The notes: a model not told the origin generated them from the letters alone. 64,000 bases of DNA from Candidatus Zhuqueibacterota bacterium (GCA_016934825.1 JAFGSB010000158.1:1-64000); one strand, 5' to 3'; positions 26,029-35,917 are shown, counted from the stretch's first letter. Program-made: numbers and translations.

Positions 26029-27126
26029 ATGAAAAAGCTGTTTGTAACGTTAATTTGTATATTTATGCTTTTGTTTTCTTTTTCACAGGTTTATGCCGTC
26101 AGTGAGGCGGCGGTACTGTTTTTAATGATTTCACCCGGCGCACGTGCATCGGGGATGGGTGAAGCTTTTGTCGCATTGGCGGATGACGCCACCGCGGTAT
26201 TTTGGAATCCGGCGGGTCTGGCTTTCCAGAAGGGGCAGGAACTTACCCTGATGCACGCAAACTGGCTGCCGCAGTTCGGGTCGGATTTGTTTTATGAGTT
26301 TGGCGCCTACCGGCAATCTTTTGAAGGAATAGGAACCGTTGGGTTAAATATTACTTATTTGAACCTGGGAAAACAGATCATTACCGGTGAAGACAGTCCC
26401 GAACCGTTGGGCGAATTTTCAAGTTATGAATTTGCGGTTTCCGGTACTTATGGAACAAAAATAAATGAAAATTGGGCCGTTGGTTTGGGATTACGGTACA
26501 TTCGCTCCGCTCTTTCCTCGGTAGGAGCAGGTGCGGAAAAAGGTGACGGTAAGGCTAATGCTTTTTCCTTTGATGTGTCCACATTATACAAGCTTCCATT
26601 TTTACCCCGGTTAAGTTTTGGTATGAATCTATCCAATATGGGCCCAAAAGTCACTTATATCGATGCCGCTCAGGCAGATCCGTTACCAACCAATTTGAAG
26701 GTTGGTCTTGCCTATAAAATCGTTGACGATCAATACAATAAACTGACCATTACCGGTGATATGAATCATCTTTTGGTTAAAAGAAATACCGACGGCACAT
26801 CCGATCCATGGTACAAGGCTATCATTACATCCCCATGGACAATTGTCGAAAAAGAAAAAGAAAATATTGGCAGTGATGATGAAAAAGAAATTGGTCAAAG
26901 TACAATATTTAACGGGATTTTAAGCGCGGGTGTTGAATACTGGTACAGTAATCTGATCGCTCTCCGCGCCGGTTATTACTGGGATGAACCCGGCAAAGTC
27001 AAGTTTGTTTCGTTTGGTGCCGGAATTCAATATAATTTGTACCGTTTTGATTTTGGGTATGTTTCCGCCGCTGAGGGACACCCGCTTGCGAATACCATGC
27101 GTTTTTCTTTAACGATGGGATTTTAA
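26029..27126 (+). CDS. Outer-membrane PorV/UPF0164-like protein
   Basis: 365 residues with a signal peptide (MKKLFVTLICIFMLLFSFSQVYA). It then has the UPF0164/PorV hallmark opening SPGARASGMGEAFVALADD followed by AVFWNPAGLA, and amphipathic beta strands to a C-terminal aromatic-ended strand (MRFSLTMGF). PorV is the outer-membrane shuttle that carries type IX cargo to the attachment complex, and family members pair with proteins bearing C-terminal sorting domains, as the next gene does. ACAGGAGGCGATTGTA gives a strong ribosome site. The gene stands behind the structured leader and is followed by a terminator, so it is likely transcribed on its own. Confidence 0.88.
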   Translation: MKKLFVTLICIFMLLFSFSQVYAVSEAAVLFLMISPGARASGMGEAFVALADDATAVFWNPAGLAFQKGQELTLMHANWLPQFGSDLFYEFGAYRQSFEGIGTVGLNITYLNLGKQIITGEDSPEPLGEFSSYEFAVSGTYGTKINENWAVGLGLRYIRSALSSVGAGAEKGDGKANAFSFDVSTLYKLPFLPRLSFGMNLSNMGPKVTYIDAAQADPLPTNLKVGLAYKIVDDQYNKLTITGDMNHLLVKRNTDGTSDPWYKAIITSPWTIVEKEKENIGSDDEKEIGQSTIFNGILSAGVEYWYSNLIALRAGYYWDEPGKVKFVSFGAGIQYNLYRFDFGYVSAAEGHPLANTMRFSLTMGF

Positions 27127-27138
27127 TTTCATGAAATT

Positions 27139-27185
27139 GAAAGGTAAAGGATGTCCAGATATGATTCCCTTTACCTTTCGTTTTT
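27139..27185 (+). terminator. Intrinsic terminator after the PorV-like gene
   Basis: GAAAGGTAAAGG (27139-27150) and CCTTTACCTTTC (27168-27179) form a perfect 12-bp stem with a 17-base loop, followed by GTTTTT. Because it covers the first codons of the long open frame starting at 27131, it argues that the next gene starts further downstream. Confidence 0.75.
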
Positions 27186-27262
27186 CGCGACGTGGTACCA
27201 GCAACCAGCATAATAGATATTTTTTAAAATTTTTATTAATCGGCTTATTTAGTGAAAATTGT

Positions 27263-30200
27263 ATGGAAAAGTATAAATTGATTTATGATGATAATAGAGT
27301 GTACATAAAAAAGTTTTCCCCGGTTTTATTCCTCCTCTCTCTTATTTTAATTGTATATCAGGCACATTCGGCAACACCCTTACATGTCTCCTTTGCAGGT
27401 TTTACAGATCCGTTAGGAGTCATTCAAAATTTTTCTTCAGAAAGTATGAGCGGTGCTTCTCAGCAGCCGGACACTTTACATTTTCTTGCCCTGCGCGCGG
27501 AATTTGTTAAGGATGAACTGGCGACCACAACCGGTAACGGACAATTCGACATGTCCGTTGAAAATAATTACCTGGTCGATAAACCACCACATAACCGGAC
27601 ATATTTTCAGCATCAGTTATTGGCCTTGAGTAATTATTTTAATAAAGTATCAAACAATAAATTGATTTTACAATCAATGGTCCTTCCCCTGGATGAAAAC
27701 AACGTATACCGGCTCAATGAGAACATGGTCTATTACAGCGGGCAGGAAAGTGAGGAGTTAAAAAAACAGCGCTGGGCCGAATTATTGCGGGATGTGGTCC
27801 TGCTGGCAAAAAAGCAGGATAAACCTGATTTTTCCCAATATGATGCGGTTATTATATTCCACGCCGGGGTGGGAAGCGATTTTGCCTTTGACTTTGATCC
27901 GACGCCCTACGATATTCAATCCGTCTTTTTGGATTTTGAATCATTAAAAGAAACTTTGGGAAAAGATGTTCCGGATTACCGAGGAATAGAAGCGGGTGAA
28001 AATATATTCATCAGGGAAGGGATAATCCTCCCCGAAATGCAGAACCAGGAAGAACAGATTCTCGGATTGCTCGGAACGATGACATTACTGGTGGGAAGCC
28101 AGCTTGGCATGCCGAGTCTGTTCGATACCGAAACCGGCCGGGCCGGTATCGGGCGCTGGGGTCTGATGGACCAGGGTTCTTATAATTTTCAGGGCCTGAT
28201 ACCCGCCGAACCCTGCGCCTGGACGAAAGTCTATATGGGATGGGAACAACCGGTTATCGTGACAGAAGGGAAAGACCTGAAAATCGGGACCTCACAAACC
28301 AAATCCGCTCCGCATATTTATAAAATTCCCATAACGGCAAAAGAGTATTTTTTAATTGAAAACCGGCAAAGGGACAGAAACCGCGACGGCGTTACGTTCG
28401 GTCGCAATATCAGCGGGGCGCGGGCACAATTTGATACACTCGGCAGTGTAGTGATGACCGAAAAAGATTTTGGCGTTATTACCAGTATTGATGAATATGA
28501 TTTCGGTTTGCCCGGATCGGGACTTTTGATCTGGCATATCGACGAAAATGTTATCGATGCCAATCTTGTATCCAATACGATCAATAACAATAGAGAACAT
28601 CGCGGTGTTGACCTGGTTGAGTGCGACGGCGCACAGGATATAGGTTATTATTACGGCCTGTTTGAACCCGGCTCCGGCACCGAATCGGGAAGCTTTTTCG
28701 ATCCGTACTGGGCGGGGAATATTTCGCATAAAATTGTGAATGAAGATGCGGATACCGTGGCCTTTTCTCCCCGGACCGTCCCCAAAAGTAATGCCAATGA
28801 CGGCTCTGTAACTCATATCAATATATACGATATCGGCGTGCGTGATTCCGTGATGACGTTTTCCGTCAAAATCGGGATGATGCAGCCCGGCTTTCCACAA
28901 TACGCCGGATTGGATTTTCATACCGCCAGTTTAAAGACTATACGTTACAATGGCGGTAATGAAACGGGACTTGTTGCGCTTGCCGGCAACGGCCAACTTT
29001 TCGGGTGGAACAGTAAAGGGGAGGCGCTTTTAGCGGAACAGGCTCCGGATAGCAATACCTCTAAAAAATTATTTGATAGTATCGAAGACGGGTTTATGTT
29101 ACCCCCGGCAACGGCTGATCTGACCGGCGACGGGACAGATGAGATCATTTTTGCCGGGCAGAGCGGAAAGCTGTATGTATTACAACTATCCGATAATAAT
29201 TCGGACGGTCAGGCCGATGTTCTGGATTCGACAGATATCGGCGAAATACCAACAGCCGGGCCCTTGCTATTCGCACAGGACAACTCGATTTTTATAATTG
29301 TCGGTACAGAGGCGGGACATGTAAAAATATTCGGTTATGATACAGCAGGCCTTCTCGATGTAAATCAGGTTGCTGTACAAAACGGTCAAATAACCGGACT
29401 TGCGGGCGGAACAGAGGAATTTCCCGGTATTTACGCCGTCACAAGTAACGGGTATTACGTTTACCTGAATTCAGCTTTCGGGATCGAAAACTCCGCCGCA
29501 CTTGAAGGATTTGATACCCCGGATGTGAAAATATTCGCCGCGCTGGCGGATTTCGACGGTTCGGCCGGCCCCGAACCCGTGTTTTATACGGAGGCGGGGA
29601 GATTATTCGGCAAAACATTGACCGATCAATATATTAGCGCTTCGGAGGATGATGTAACGGACATACCATACAGCGCTCCGGCAATCGGCAATGTGGATAG
29701 CGACGGATTGCCGGATATCATTTTCCATTTTAATGAATTTTTGTATGGATTTACATATAGGGGAATCAATACGCTCAATTTTCCGGTTAAAGTGTCCGAT
29801 ATGGGCGGTCTGGATTTGGAAAGACCGGCGCCTGTATTTTTTAATGATGATGGGGAAGGTGCTGTCATTATCAGCGCCACTCCGGACGGTCAACTGTTGG
29901 CTTTAAACGGCAAAGGACGCTTGCTGTCCGGATTTCCACTAACCGCCGGCGGGGGTATTTCCGTCACTCCGGCGCTGGCGGACCTGGACAATGACGGCGA
30001 TGTCGAATGCGCCGCGATCTCACAGGACGGTTACCTTTTTGTATGGGATTTGCCATATTCGGCGGATTTGACCGAAAGCTGGTCGCAATACGGTGCGGAT
30101 CAGCATAACAGTTTCCTGTTACCCGGTGATAACACTATAAAGATAACCGAAAAGGAACTGATGCCCGGTAAAAGCGTATTTTGTTACCCCAATCCTGCTG

Positions 30201-30442
30201 AAAACGGATTTACCCATATCCGGTATAAACTGACAAAAAATGTCAACCGGGTAGCGGTGCGAATTTATGATATTGCGGGAGACCTTGTTGAAGAGATAAA
30301 TGGGACCGGAACATCAATCGGTGAAAATGAAATAAACTGGGATATTTCAAATATTCAAAGCGGGGCATATATTGCCCGCGTTGAAGCGCAAAGTGGAGAT
30401 GAAACGGCTGTAGAATTTATAAAAATTGCGGTGGTTAAGTAA
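27263..30442 (+). CDS. Secreted M6-protease-like protein with degenerate active site, VCBS-like repeats and a type IX-like sorting domain
   Basis: About 1059 residues. After a hydrophobic export segment (FLLSLILIVYQAHSA) comes a region (about 50-400) resembling M6 immune-inhibitor-A proteases, but the zinc motif is lost. Where M6 has HEFGHxLGLPDLYD this reads LLVGSQLGMPSLFD (residues 275-288), followed by the conserved-like IGRWGLMDQGSYN. A beta-propeller-like stretch with FG-GAP/VCBS-type repeats follows (about 550-930, for example ADLDNDGDVECA). The last 80 residues look like a type A sorting domain: YPNPA near the start, IYDIAGDLV, then GAYIARV. ATG 27263 is preferred over 27131, which lies under the terminator; GTG 27299 would also give a clean signal peptide. 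The function is unknown; protease activity is unlikely. Confidence 0.8.
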   Translation: MEKYKLIYDDNRVYIKKFSPVLFLLSLILIVYQAHSATPLHVSFAGFTDPLGVIQNFSSESMSGASQQPDTLHFLALRAEFVKDELATTTGNGQFDMSVENNYLVDKPPHNRTYFQHQLLALSNYFNKVSNNKLILQSMVLPLDENNVYRLNENMVYYSGQESEELKKQRWAELLRDVVLLAKKQDKPDFSQYDAVIIFHAGVGSDFAFDFDPTPYDIQSVFLDFESLKETLGKDVPDYRGIEAGENIFIREGIILPEMQNQEEQILGLLGTMTLLVGSQLGMPSLFDTETGRAGIGRWGLMDQGSYNFQGLIPAEPCAWTKVYMGWEQPVIVTEGKDLKIGTSQTKSAPHIYKIPITAKEYFLIENRQRDRNRDGVTFGRNISGARAQFDTLGSVVMTEKDFGVITSIDEYDFGLPGSGLLIWHIDENVIDANLVSNTINNNREHRGVDLVECDGAQDIGYYYGLFEPGSGTESGSFFDPYWAGNISHKIVNEDADTVAFSPRTVPKSNANDGSVTHINIYDIGVRDSVMTFSVKIGMMQPGFPQYAGLDFHTASLKTIRYNGGNETGLVALAGNGQLFGWNSKGEALLAEQAPDSNTSKKLFDSIEDGFMLPPATADLTGDGTDEIIFAGQSGKLYVLQLSDNNSDGQADVLDSTDIGEIPTAGPLLFAQDNSIFIIVGTEAGHVKIFGYDTAGLLDVNQVAVQNGQITGLAGGTEEFPGIYAVTSNGYYVYLNSAFGIENSAALEGFDTPDVKIFAALADFDGSAGPEPVFYTEAGRLFGKTLTDQYISASEDDVTDIPYSAPAIGNVDSDGLPDIIFHFNEFLYGFTYRGINTLNFPVKVSDMGGLDLERPAPVFFNDDGEGAVIISATPDGQLLALNGKGRLLSGFPLTAGGGISVTPALADLDNDGDVECAAISQDGYLFVWDLPYSADLTESWSQYGADQHNSFLLPGDNTIKITEKELMPGKSVFCYPNPAENGFTHIRYKLTKNVNRVAVRIYDIAGDLVEEINGTGTSIGENEINWDISNIQSGAYIARVEAQSGDETAVEFIKIAVVK

Positions 30443-30449
30443 ATTGGTC

Positions 30450-33400
30450 ATGAAAAAAAGTCAATTTTTAGTCTATCATATATTATTTGTTCTGATGTTT
30501 TGTTCAATAATACCAAATGTATTTACCCAGATACAGGAGTATACACATCCGGAACTGGAATGGTACACGATAGAAACCGGGCATTTCGAAGTGCATTTTC
30601 ACAAAGGCGCGGAAAGGACGGCAAAAGTTGTTGCCAGAATTGGGGAGGATATTTACAAACCGATAACCGATCTGTACGACTACCGGCCGGACGGTAAAAT
30701 ACATTTCATCATTAAAGATTTTGATGACAATTCCAACGGGGCCGCGTACTATTATGATAATAAAGTCGAGATCTGGGCGCCGCAAATGACGTTTATTTTG
30801 AGGGGAACACATAACTGGCTGCGAAATGTCGTGACCCATGAATTCAGCCACATGATCTCGCTTGGCGCGTCGCGTAAAATAACCCGCAAAATTCCGTCAT
30901 TTTATTTGCAGTTAATCAACTATGAAAAAGAAAAACGGCCGGATGTGCTGTACGGATACCCGAATCAGATCGTTTCATATCCTTTACCCATGACCGTTAT
31001 ACCGATGTGGCTGGCGGAAGGAATGGCCCAGTACCAGATATCTGGACTGGATTATGACCGCTGGGACACGCACCGGGATATGCTGATCCGTACGGCCGTT
31101 GTTAATAATAAAATGCACAGTTTTGATGAAATGGGCGTATTCGGTAAGAACAGTCTCGGCAACGAAAGAACCTATAACGCCGGTTATGCCCTGACCCGTT
31201 ATATTACATATAACTGGGGCGAAGGATCATTGGCTAAAATTGCCCGGGAACTTAAAAAGCCCTTCCAGGTTTCGGTGAACGGCGCGATAAAAAACGTGAC
31301 CGGTCAGGATGCCAAAGATCTTTATGATAACTGGCGAAATAACCTGAAAGAATATTATGATACAAGATTGGTTACCATTAATGCGCATTCCGTAGAAGGC
31401 AGAATTATAACCCAAAAAGGACTGGGCAATATATCTCCGGAATGGTCACCGGACGGGAGTAAAATAGCATACTGCGGCAGTGAAACCGCCGATTATCTGA
31501 CTTTGACCTCATTAAAAGTTATTGATATGAAAACCGGCAGGGAAAAAACAATAAAGGGCGGCGTGAACGGTAAAGTGGCCTGGTCCCCGGACGGGAAAAA
31601 ATTACTATACCCGCGCATGAGACGTGTTCAACATCATTCCCATTATTTCGACTTACATGTTTGCGACCTGGACCTGAAAAAAGAACAACGTTTGACAAAC
31701 GGTAAACGAACAGTTGATCCGGCATGGTCGCCCGACGGGAAATTTATTGTCTGTGTCATCCAGCATGACGGCACGGATAATCTTATCCTGCTGGATGATC
31801 AGGGAAAGCAAGTCAGGGAACTGACCCGTTTCAGACAGGGGGAAGGTTTATATTCGCCCAATTTTTCCCCGGATGGCAAATCAGTCGTTTTTACACAGGC
31901 CCGTAATCATGGCCGCGATTTGAGGGTCATGGATCTGAAAACGGGACAGGTCAATTCTTTGGTCAGCGATACCGGAGACGCCCGGGACGCGGTCTACAGT
32001 CCGGATGGACAATTTATTTATTTTTCCTGGGACAAAACCGGGATCTTTAATATTTACCGCATGAAACCGGACGGTTCAGAAGTTGAACAAATTACCAACG
32101 TGATCGGCGGCGCTTTTATGCCATCCGTTGATGCGAATGGTAAACTGTGTTTTTCGAATTTTAATTACGATGGGTATAAAATCGCGGTCATCGACGGACC
32201 GCAAAAATTAAACCCGGAAAATACCGTCTATTTAGCCGCGGAAGACAAAGCCCCGGAACTGCAAAATAATATAAATCCGGATAAATTAAAAAATGCACGT
32301 GCTTATGATGACAGAAACCTGCCGGACGTGGACGTTGATTCGTACAGTATGAACTATGGCCAGATGGCTTTTTTGCCGCGGATCATGCTGGATTCCAATA
32401 AAGTCAAGCTCGGCACCTATTTTTATGCCAGCGATATACTTGACAGGTATTCCGTACTCGGCGGCGCCGCAATGAATGCACGAACCGATCTTGACGCGTT
32501 TGCGATTTTCGAATTCAGAAAATTCGGGCCGACCCTGTTTCTCGAATTATACGGATTCACCCGGAACGTGACCCGAAATATTGAGGTGATAGAGGATTAT
32601 CCGAAAAAAGTTCCGGTCGATATTCATTTTAACATTCTGGAAGCCGATATCGGTTATCAAAATAATATAACGGATAACATACAGGTCAGATTGTCCTACA
32701 GTCATCAACGCTATACATCCAAAATAAAGGATTTTACATTTCAGGGACTAAAGTGGGTTTCCCCTAATAATACATATTTTATCGGTAATGCTTTTATGGC
32801 GCAATGGAACGTGGATCAGGTCGCGCCGGGAGTCAACTCGAACATCAATCCGAACCTGGGCCGGAGAGTGGAATTACGGTATAGTTATGAATTGAACAAA
32901 TTCTTTGAGGATTTTGCCACAGATAATGATTACGGAACGCCGCAGGAAGTATATAGTCTTTATAAATATCATCGGGTGGAGATGGATTGGCGCGAATATC
33001 TTCCCATGCCGTGGTCGCGTAAGCATGCGCTGGCTTTGAATTTTCACGGCGGTTTTATCGACAGGCCGGTTGACAGTTTTTTTAATTTTTTCGCCGGCGG
33101 ACTGCCGGGATTACGCGGTTATCCGTTCTACAGTATCGAAGGCCGGAAACTGCTGATCGGGCGATTTGCTTATCGTTTTCCGGTATTCAGTCATATTCAA
33201 AAGCGGTTTCTTAATTTTACAACCGATAAATTTTACGCCGGCGCTTTTTTCGATTACGGCAACGCATTTGATGAAGACAGGATCAACTTTTCAGAATTTA
33301 AAAAGAATGTGGGCTTCGATCTCAGGTTCACCGGTTTTTCATTTTACGGCTTCCCGACGGCGTTATCGATATCTTCGGCATACTCGCTGGACCGGTTTGA

Positions 33401-33470
33401 AAAAGAAGGTTTTACATACGGCAGGGAATGGCGCTATTATATCAGTTTATTATTTGAATTTATGGATTAA
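30450..33470 (+). CDS. Gluzincin-like peptidase / PD40 propeller / outer-membrane barrel fusion
   Basis: About 1006 residues with a signal peptide ending near VFTQ. The N-terminal part (about 25-290) resembles peptidase-MA-like metallopeptidases with an intact HEFSH at residues 130-134, and a downstream candidate metal-ligand Glu in WLAEGMAQY. The middle (about 320-600) has at least five TolB/PD40 WD-like repeats of the type SPEWSPDGSKIAY. The C-terminal 350 residues form a BamA/Omp85-like surface-antigen barrel ending YISLLFEFMD. The ATG lies 7 bp after the stop of the preceding gene. The fusion would place a protease domain and propeller at the periplasmic side of an outer-membrane barrel. 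Its substrate is unknown. Confidence 0.85.
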   Translation: MKKSQFLVYHILFVLMFCSIIPNVFTQIQEYTHPELEWYTIETGHFEVHFHKGAERTAKVVARIGEDIYKPITDLYDYRPDGKIHFIIKDFDDNSNGAAYYYDNKVEIWAPQMTFILRGTHNWLRNVVTHEFSHMISLGASRKITRKIPSFYLQLINYEKEKRPDVLYGYPNQIVSYPLPMTVIPMWLAEGMAQYQISGLDYDRWDTHRDMLIRTAVVNNKMHSFDEMGVFGKNSLGNERTYNAGYALTRYITYNWGEGSLAKIARELKKPFQVSVNGAIKNVTGQDAKDLYDNWRNNLKEYYDTRLVTINAHSVEGRIITQKGLGNISPEWSPDGSKIAYCGSETADYLTLTSLKVIDMKTGREKTIKGGVNGKVAWSPDGKKLLYPRMRRVQHHSHYFDLHVCDLDLKKEQRLTNGKRTVDPAWSPDGKFIVCVIQHDGTDNLILLDDQGKQVRELTRFRQGEGLYSPNFSPDGKSVVFTQARNHGRDLRVMDLKTGQVNSLVSDTGDARDAVYSPDGQFIYFSWDKTGIFNIYRMKPDGSEVEQITNVIGGAFMPSVDANGKLCFSNFNYDGYKIAVIDGPQKLNPENTVYLAAEDKAPELQNNINPDKLKNARAYDDRNLPDVDVDSYSMNYGQMAFLPRIMLDSNKVKLGTYFYASDILDRYSVLGGAAMNARTDLDAFAIFEFRKFGPTLFLELYGFTRNVTRNIEVIEDYPKKVPVDIHFNILEADIGYQNNITDNIQVRLSYSHQRYTSKIKDFTFQGLKWVSPNNTYFIGNAFMAQWNVDQVAPGVNSNINPNLGRRVELRYSYELNKFFEDFATDNDYGTPQEVYSLYKYHRVEMDWREYLPMPWSRKHALALNFHGGFIDRPVDSFFNFFAGGLPGLRGYPFYSIEGRKLLIGRFAYRFPVFSHIQKRFLNFTTDKFYAGAFFDYGNAFDEDRINFSEFKKNVGFDLRFTGFSFYGFPTALSISSAYSLDRFEKEGFTYGREWRYYISLLFEFMD

Positions 33471-33501
33471 TTGTTTTGGGATTTTATAAGGAGATTATTC
33501 C

Positions 33502-34311
33502 GTGAAAAAATTACTTGTTTTGATGTCGATTTTATTCTGGTCGAGCGGCAGTTTTGCCGGGGATATCGACTGGCAACAGTACATGCTTGAAACAACCGCG
33601 CCCGTTTTTGCTTTACAGGATATCGATTCCGATAATATGGATAAAATAAACAGCCCCGTAAAACAAAAATCGCCTAAAAAAGCGCTGCTTTTTTCCGCAG
33701 TCGTTCCGGGCGCCGGGCAGGCTTACAGCGGCTCTTACTGGAAAGCGGCCGGATTTTTTACCCTGGAAGCTGCGGCCTGGACAATTTATGCGGTTTATAC
33801 AAATAAAGGCAATCAAATCGAGGATGACTTTCAGACCTTTGCCGATGAACACTGGATCGAAAGCGATTACTGGGACTGGATAGCGCAGCATTCGGGCGTT
33901 GATCGGAACGACATGGACGCCCTGCGCGAATGGGAGCATAAAAATTTCAGCCACGGACTGCATGTCATTAAGGACCAGCAGTATTATGAAATGATCGGTA
34001 AATACGATCAGTTCAATTACGGCTGGGATGATTCGGATATCGGTTTGCTTGACGATACCTGGAACAAGCAAAATCCGCAGCGGTCTAAAAGACGATTGAA
34101 TTATGAAGATCAGCGGGATGACAGCAACAGGGCGTTCAAAAAGGCAACAACCGGTACCACAATTGTTATGTTTAATCATATCCTCAGCGCCATTGAAGCG
34201 GCATGGGGAACATCCCGGCAGAATAAAAGAATACAAACCTCACTACGGTTTGAACCTTTGTATATGAATAATCAACAGTACTCGGCATTAACATTACGAT
34301 TAAACTGGTGA
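33502..34311 (+). CDS. DUF5683-like envelope protein (first copy)
   Basis: 269 residues with a signal peptide (MKKLLVLMSILFWSSGSFA). SAVVPGAGQAYSGSYWKAA followed by a hydrophobic helix is the P-GxGQ-Y motif of DUF5683. A later hydrophobic segment (TTIVMFNHILSAIEAAWG) precedes a short beta-rich tail. AAGGAGATTA precedes the ATG. Its stop overlaps the start of a paralogous gene (GTGA). Function unknown; these proteins often lie near envelope biogenesis genes. Confidence 0.75.
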   Translation: MKKLLVLMSILFWSSGSFAGDIDWQQYMLETTAPVFALQDIDSDNMDKINSPVKQKSPKKALLFSAVVPGAGQAYSGSYWKAAGFFTLEAAAWTIYAVYTNKGNQIEDDFQTFADEHWIESDYWDWIAQHSGVDRNDMDALREWEHKNFSHGLHVIKDQQYYEMIGKYDQFNYGWDDSDIGLLDDTWNKQNPQRSKRRLNYEDQRDDSNRAFKKATTGTTIVMFNHILSAIEAAWGTSRQNKRIQTSLRFEPLYMNNQQYSALTLRLNW

Positions 34312-35081
34312 AACAAATGATCCGTAATTTGTATATCTATTTTATTACTTTTGTCGCTTTTACTGCGGTTGTTTTCGCGGGGGAACAGGATTTACAAAAC
34401 AGATTGTTTTTGCAAAACAAGTCGCTGCTCACTGCGAAAAGTGCGGATAACAATCATTTTGCTCAGAACGACCGTATATTCGTACCACAGAGTAAATCAT
34501 CTTTCGAAAAATCAAGGGGTAAGGCCTTTTTATATTCATTGATTTTACCGGGGCTTGGTGAAAAGTATGCCGGCGCAGACAAAAAAGCGCAGTTCTTTTT
34601 TGCATCCGAAATTACTTTGTGGATGGGATATGCCGGGTTTATAACCTACCGTGATTGGCGCAAAGAAGACTATAAAACCTATGCCGCGTCCTATGCCGGG
34701 GTCGATCTTGAGGGCAAGTCCGATTCCTATTTTGTGGATATCGGCAATTACGACAGCATTTATGAATACAACGCAGCAAAGTTGCGGCAGCGTAATCTGC
34801 CGGATTATTATCGTGATGTGGAGCAATATTACTGGAACTGGGACAACGATACGCACCGGCAAAAATTCGACCAGTTGCGGATTTCCGCGGACAAGGCGAA
34901 CAACCGCGCGATTTTTGTGGTCGGCGCTATTCTTGCCAATCATGTTATCAGCGCGATTGACGCGGTCTGGTCCGTGTATAAATACGAGAATACGCGTGAA
35001 GCAACGATGGACTGGAATATACAATTAGGCGACGGCGTAATGAATCCAAATATTAATGTTAGTTTGACCGCCCGTTTTTAG
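34308..35081 (+). CDS. DUF5683-like envelope protein (second copy)
   Basis: 257 residues and clearly related to the preceding gene in layout: signal segment, SLILPGLGEKYAGADKKAQ followed by a hydrophobic helix, a charged aromatic-rich middle (YYWNWDNDTH), and AILANHVISAIDAVWSVY near the end. It starts with GTG overlapping the previous stop by 4 bp; ATG 34317 is an alternative. The two proteins are diverged enough to suggest distinct roles or a hetero-complex. Function unknown. Confidence 0.72.
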   Translation: MKQMIRNLYIYFITFVAFTAVVFAGEQDLQNRLFLQNKSLLTAKSADNNHFAQNDRIFVPQSKSSFEKSRGKAFLYSLILPGLGEKYAGADKKAQFFFASEITLWMGYAGFITYRDWRKEDYKTYAASYAGVDLEGKSDSYFVDIGNYDSIYEYNAAKLRQRNLPDYYRDVEQYYWNWDNDTHRQKFDQLRISADKANNRAIFVVGAILANHVISAIDAVWSVYKYENTREATMDWNIQLGDGVMNPNINVSLTARF

Positions 35082-35113
35082 TTTCAACCTGCCTGTTTTA
35101 GAATTATGTGAAT

Positions 35114-35917
35114 ATGACGACCCAGGTCATAATTGTTATCGTTTTTACTTTTATCATTCATTTGATAAACACGTTATCGTATTCCGTACGGCTTGTGGGG
35201 ATCAAAACCGGCAGACTTGCCGTTTCTTTCGCTCTCTTTAATATTCTGGTCCTGATTTCCAGGACTTCCAATTCACTGCAGGCCCCTTTACTGGCAAAAA
35301 AGATCGAACAGGACCTGTTATCGGGTGGTGTTTATAATACCGCGACGGTTTTTCACTGGATTATACTGGCCGCGAGCGCCGGGACTCTTGTCGGGGCTTT
35401 TTTGATCCCGTCTTTTCAGGGAATATTTGAAAAAATGGTGTTGCGTTTCAATGTTGAGCGGTCCGTATCGAAACTGATATTGCACGGCTTTACCAAAAGC
35501 GGGGTGAAGCAGATCAGGGATCAGTTCAAGATCCCTTCCAGACAGAATATTAAACATTTGAAAAATCTGACTACAATTCCTAAAAAACTGGTACTGTTAA
35601 ATGTTTTGGTGGTATCCATATTAACTGTCGGTTCCCTGGCGTCATTATATGCGGGATATCTGAATCCGGAGCTGCGGGGTACCGCGATCAGTTTATCGGC
35701 GGTGATTACCGGAACCGCGACAGTATTAATGGTCATCTTTATCGATCCGTTTTTTTCATTACTGACCGATGATGTTCTTGAGGGGAAACAAACCCAGATC
35801 TATTTCACCCGCTGTGTCGTTTTAATGGTAACCAGCCGGTTTGTCGGTACGCTGCTGGCGCAGTTATTATTGTATCCGGCGGCCGCGGCTATCGTATTCG
35901 TTGCCGGGGTTCTTTGA
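35114..35917 (+). CDS. amj: Amj-family lipid II flippase
   Basis: 267-residue inner-membrane protein with about six membrane helices, matching the Amj (YdaH) family that moves lipid II across the membrane as an alternative to MurJ. Typical features are the N-terminal HLINTLSYSVRLVGIKTGR, the SFALFNILVLISRTSN helix, and a C-terminal LMVTSRFVGTLLAQLLLYP. ATG 35114 is chosen; a GTG at 35108 would add two residues. No MurJ is in the window. The gene ends the plus-strand envelope block and faces the convergent tonB operon across a hairpin cluster. Confidence 0.88.
   Translation: MTTQVIIVIVFTFIIHLINTLSYSVRLVGIKTGRLAVSFALFNILVLISRTSNSLQAPLLAKKIEQDLLSGGVYNTATVFHWIILAASAGTLVGAFLIPSFQGIFEKMVLRFNVERSVSKLILHGFTKSGVKQIRDQFKIPSRQNIKHLKNLTTIPKKLVLLNVLVVSILTVGSLASLYAGYLNPELRGTAISLSAVITGTATVLMVIFIDPFFSLLTDDVLEGKQTQIYFTRCVVLMVTSRFVGTLLAQLLLYPAAAAIVFVAGVL

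Noticed and set aside
33613-34236. A 207-codon minus-strand frame opposite the first DUF5683-like gene
   Set aside because: It is antisense to a gene with signal peptide and family motif and has no ribosome site.
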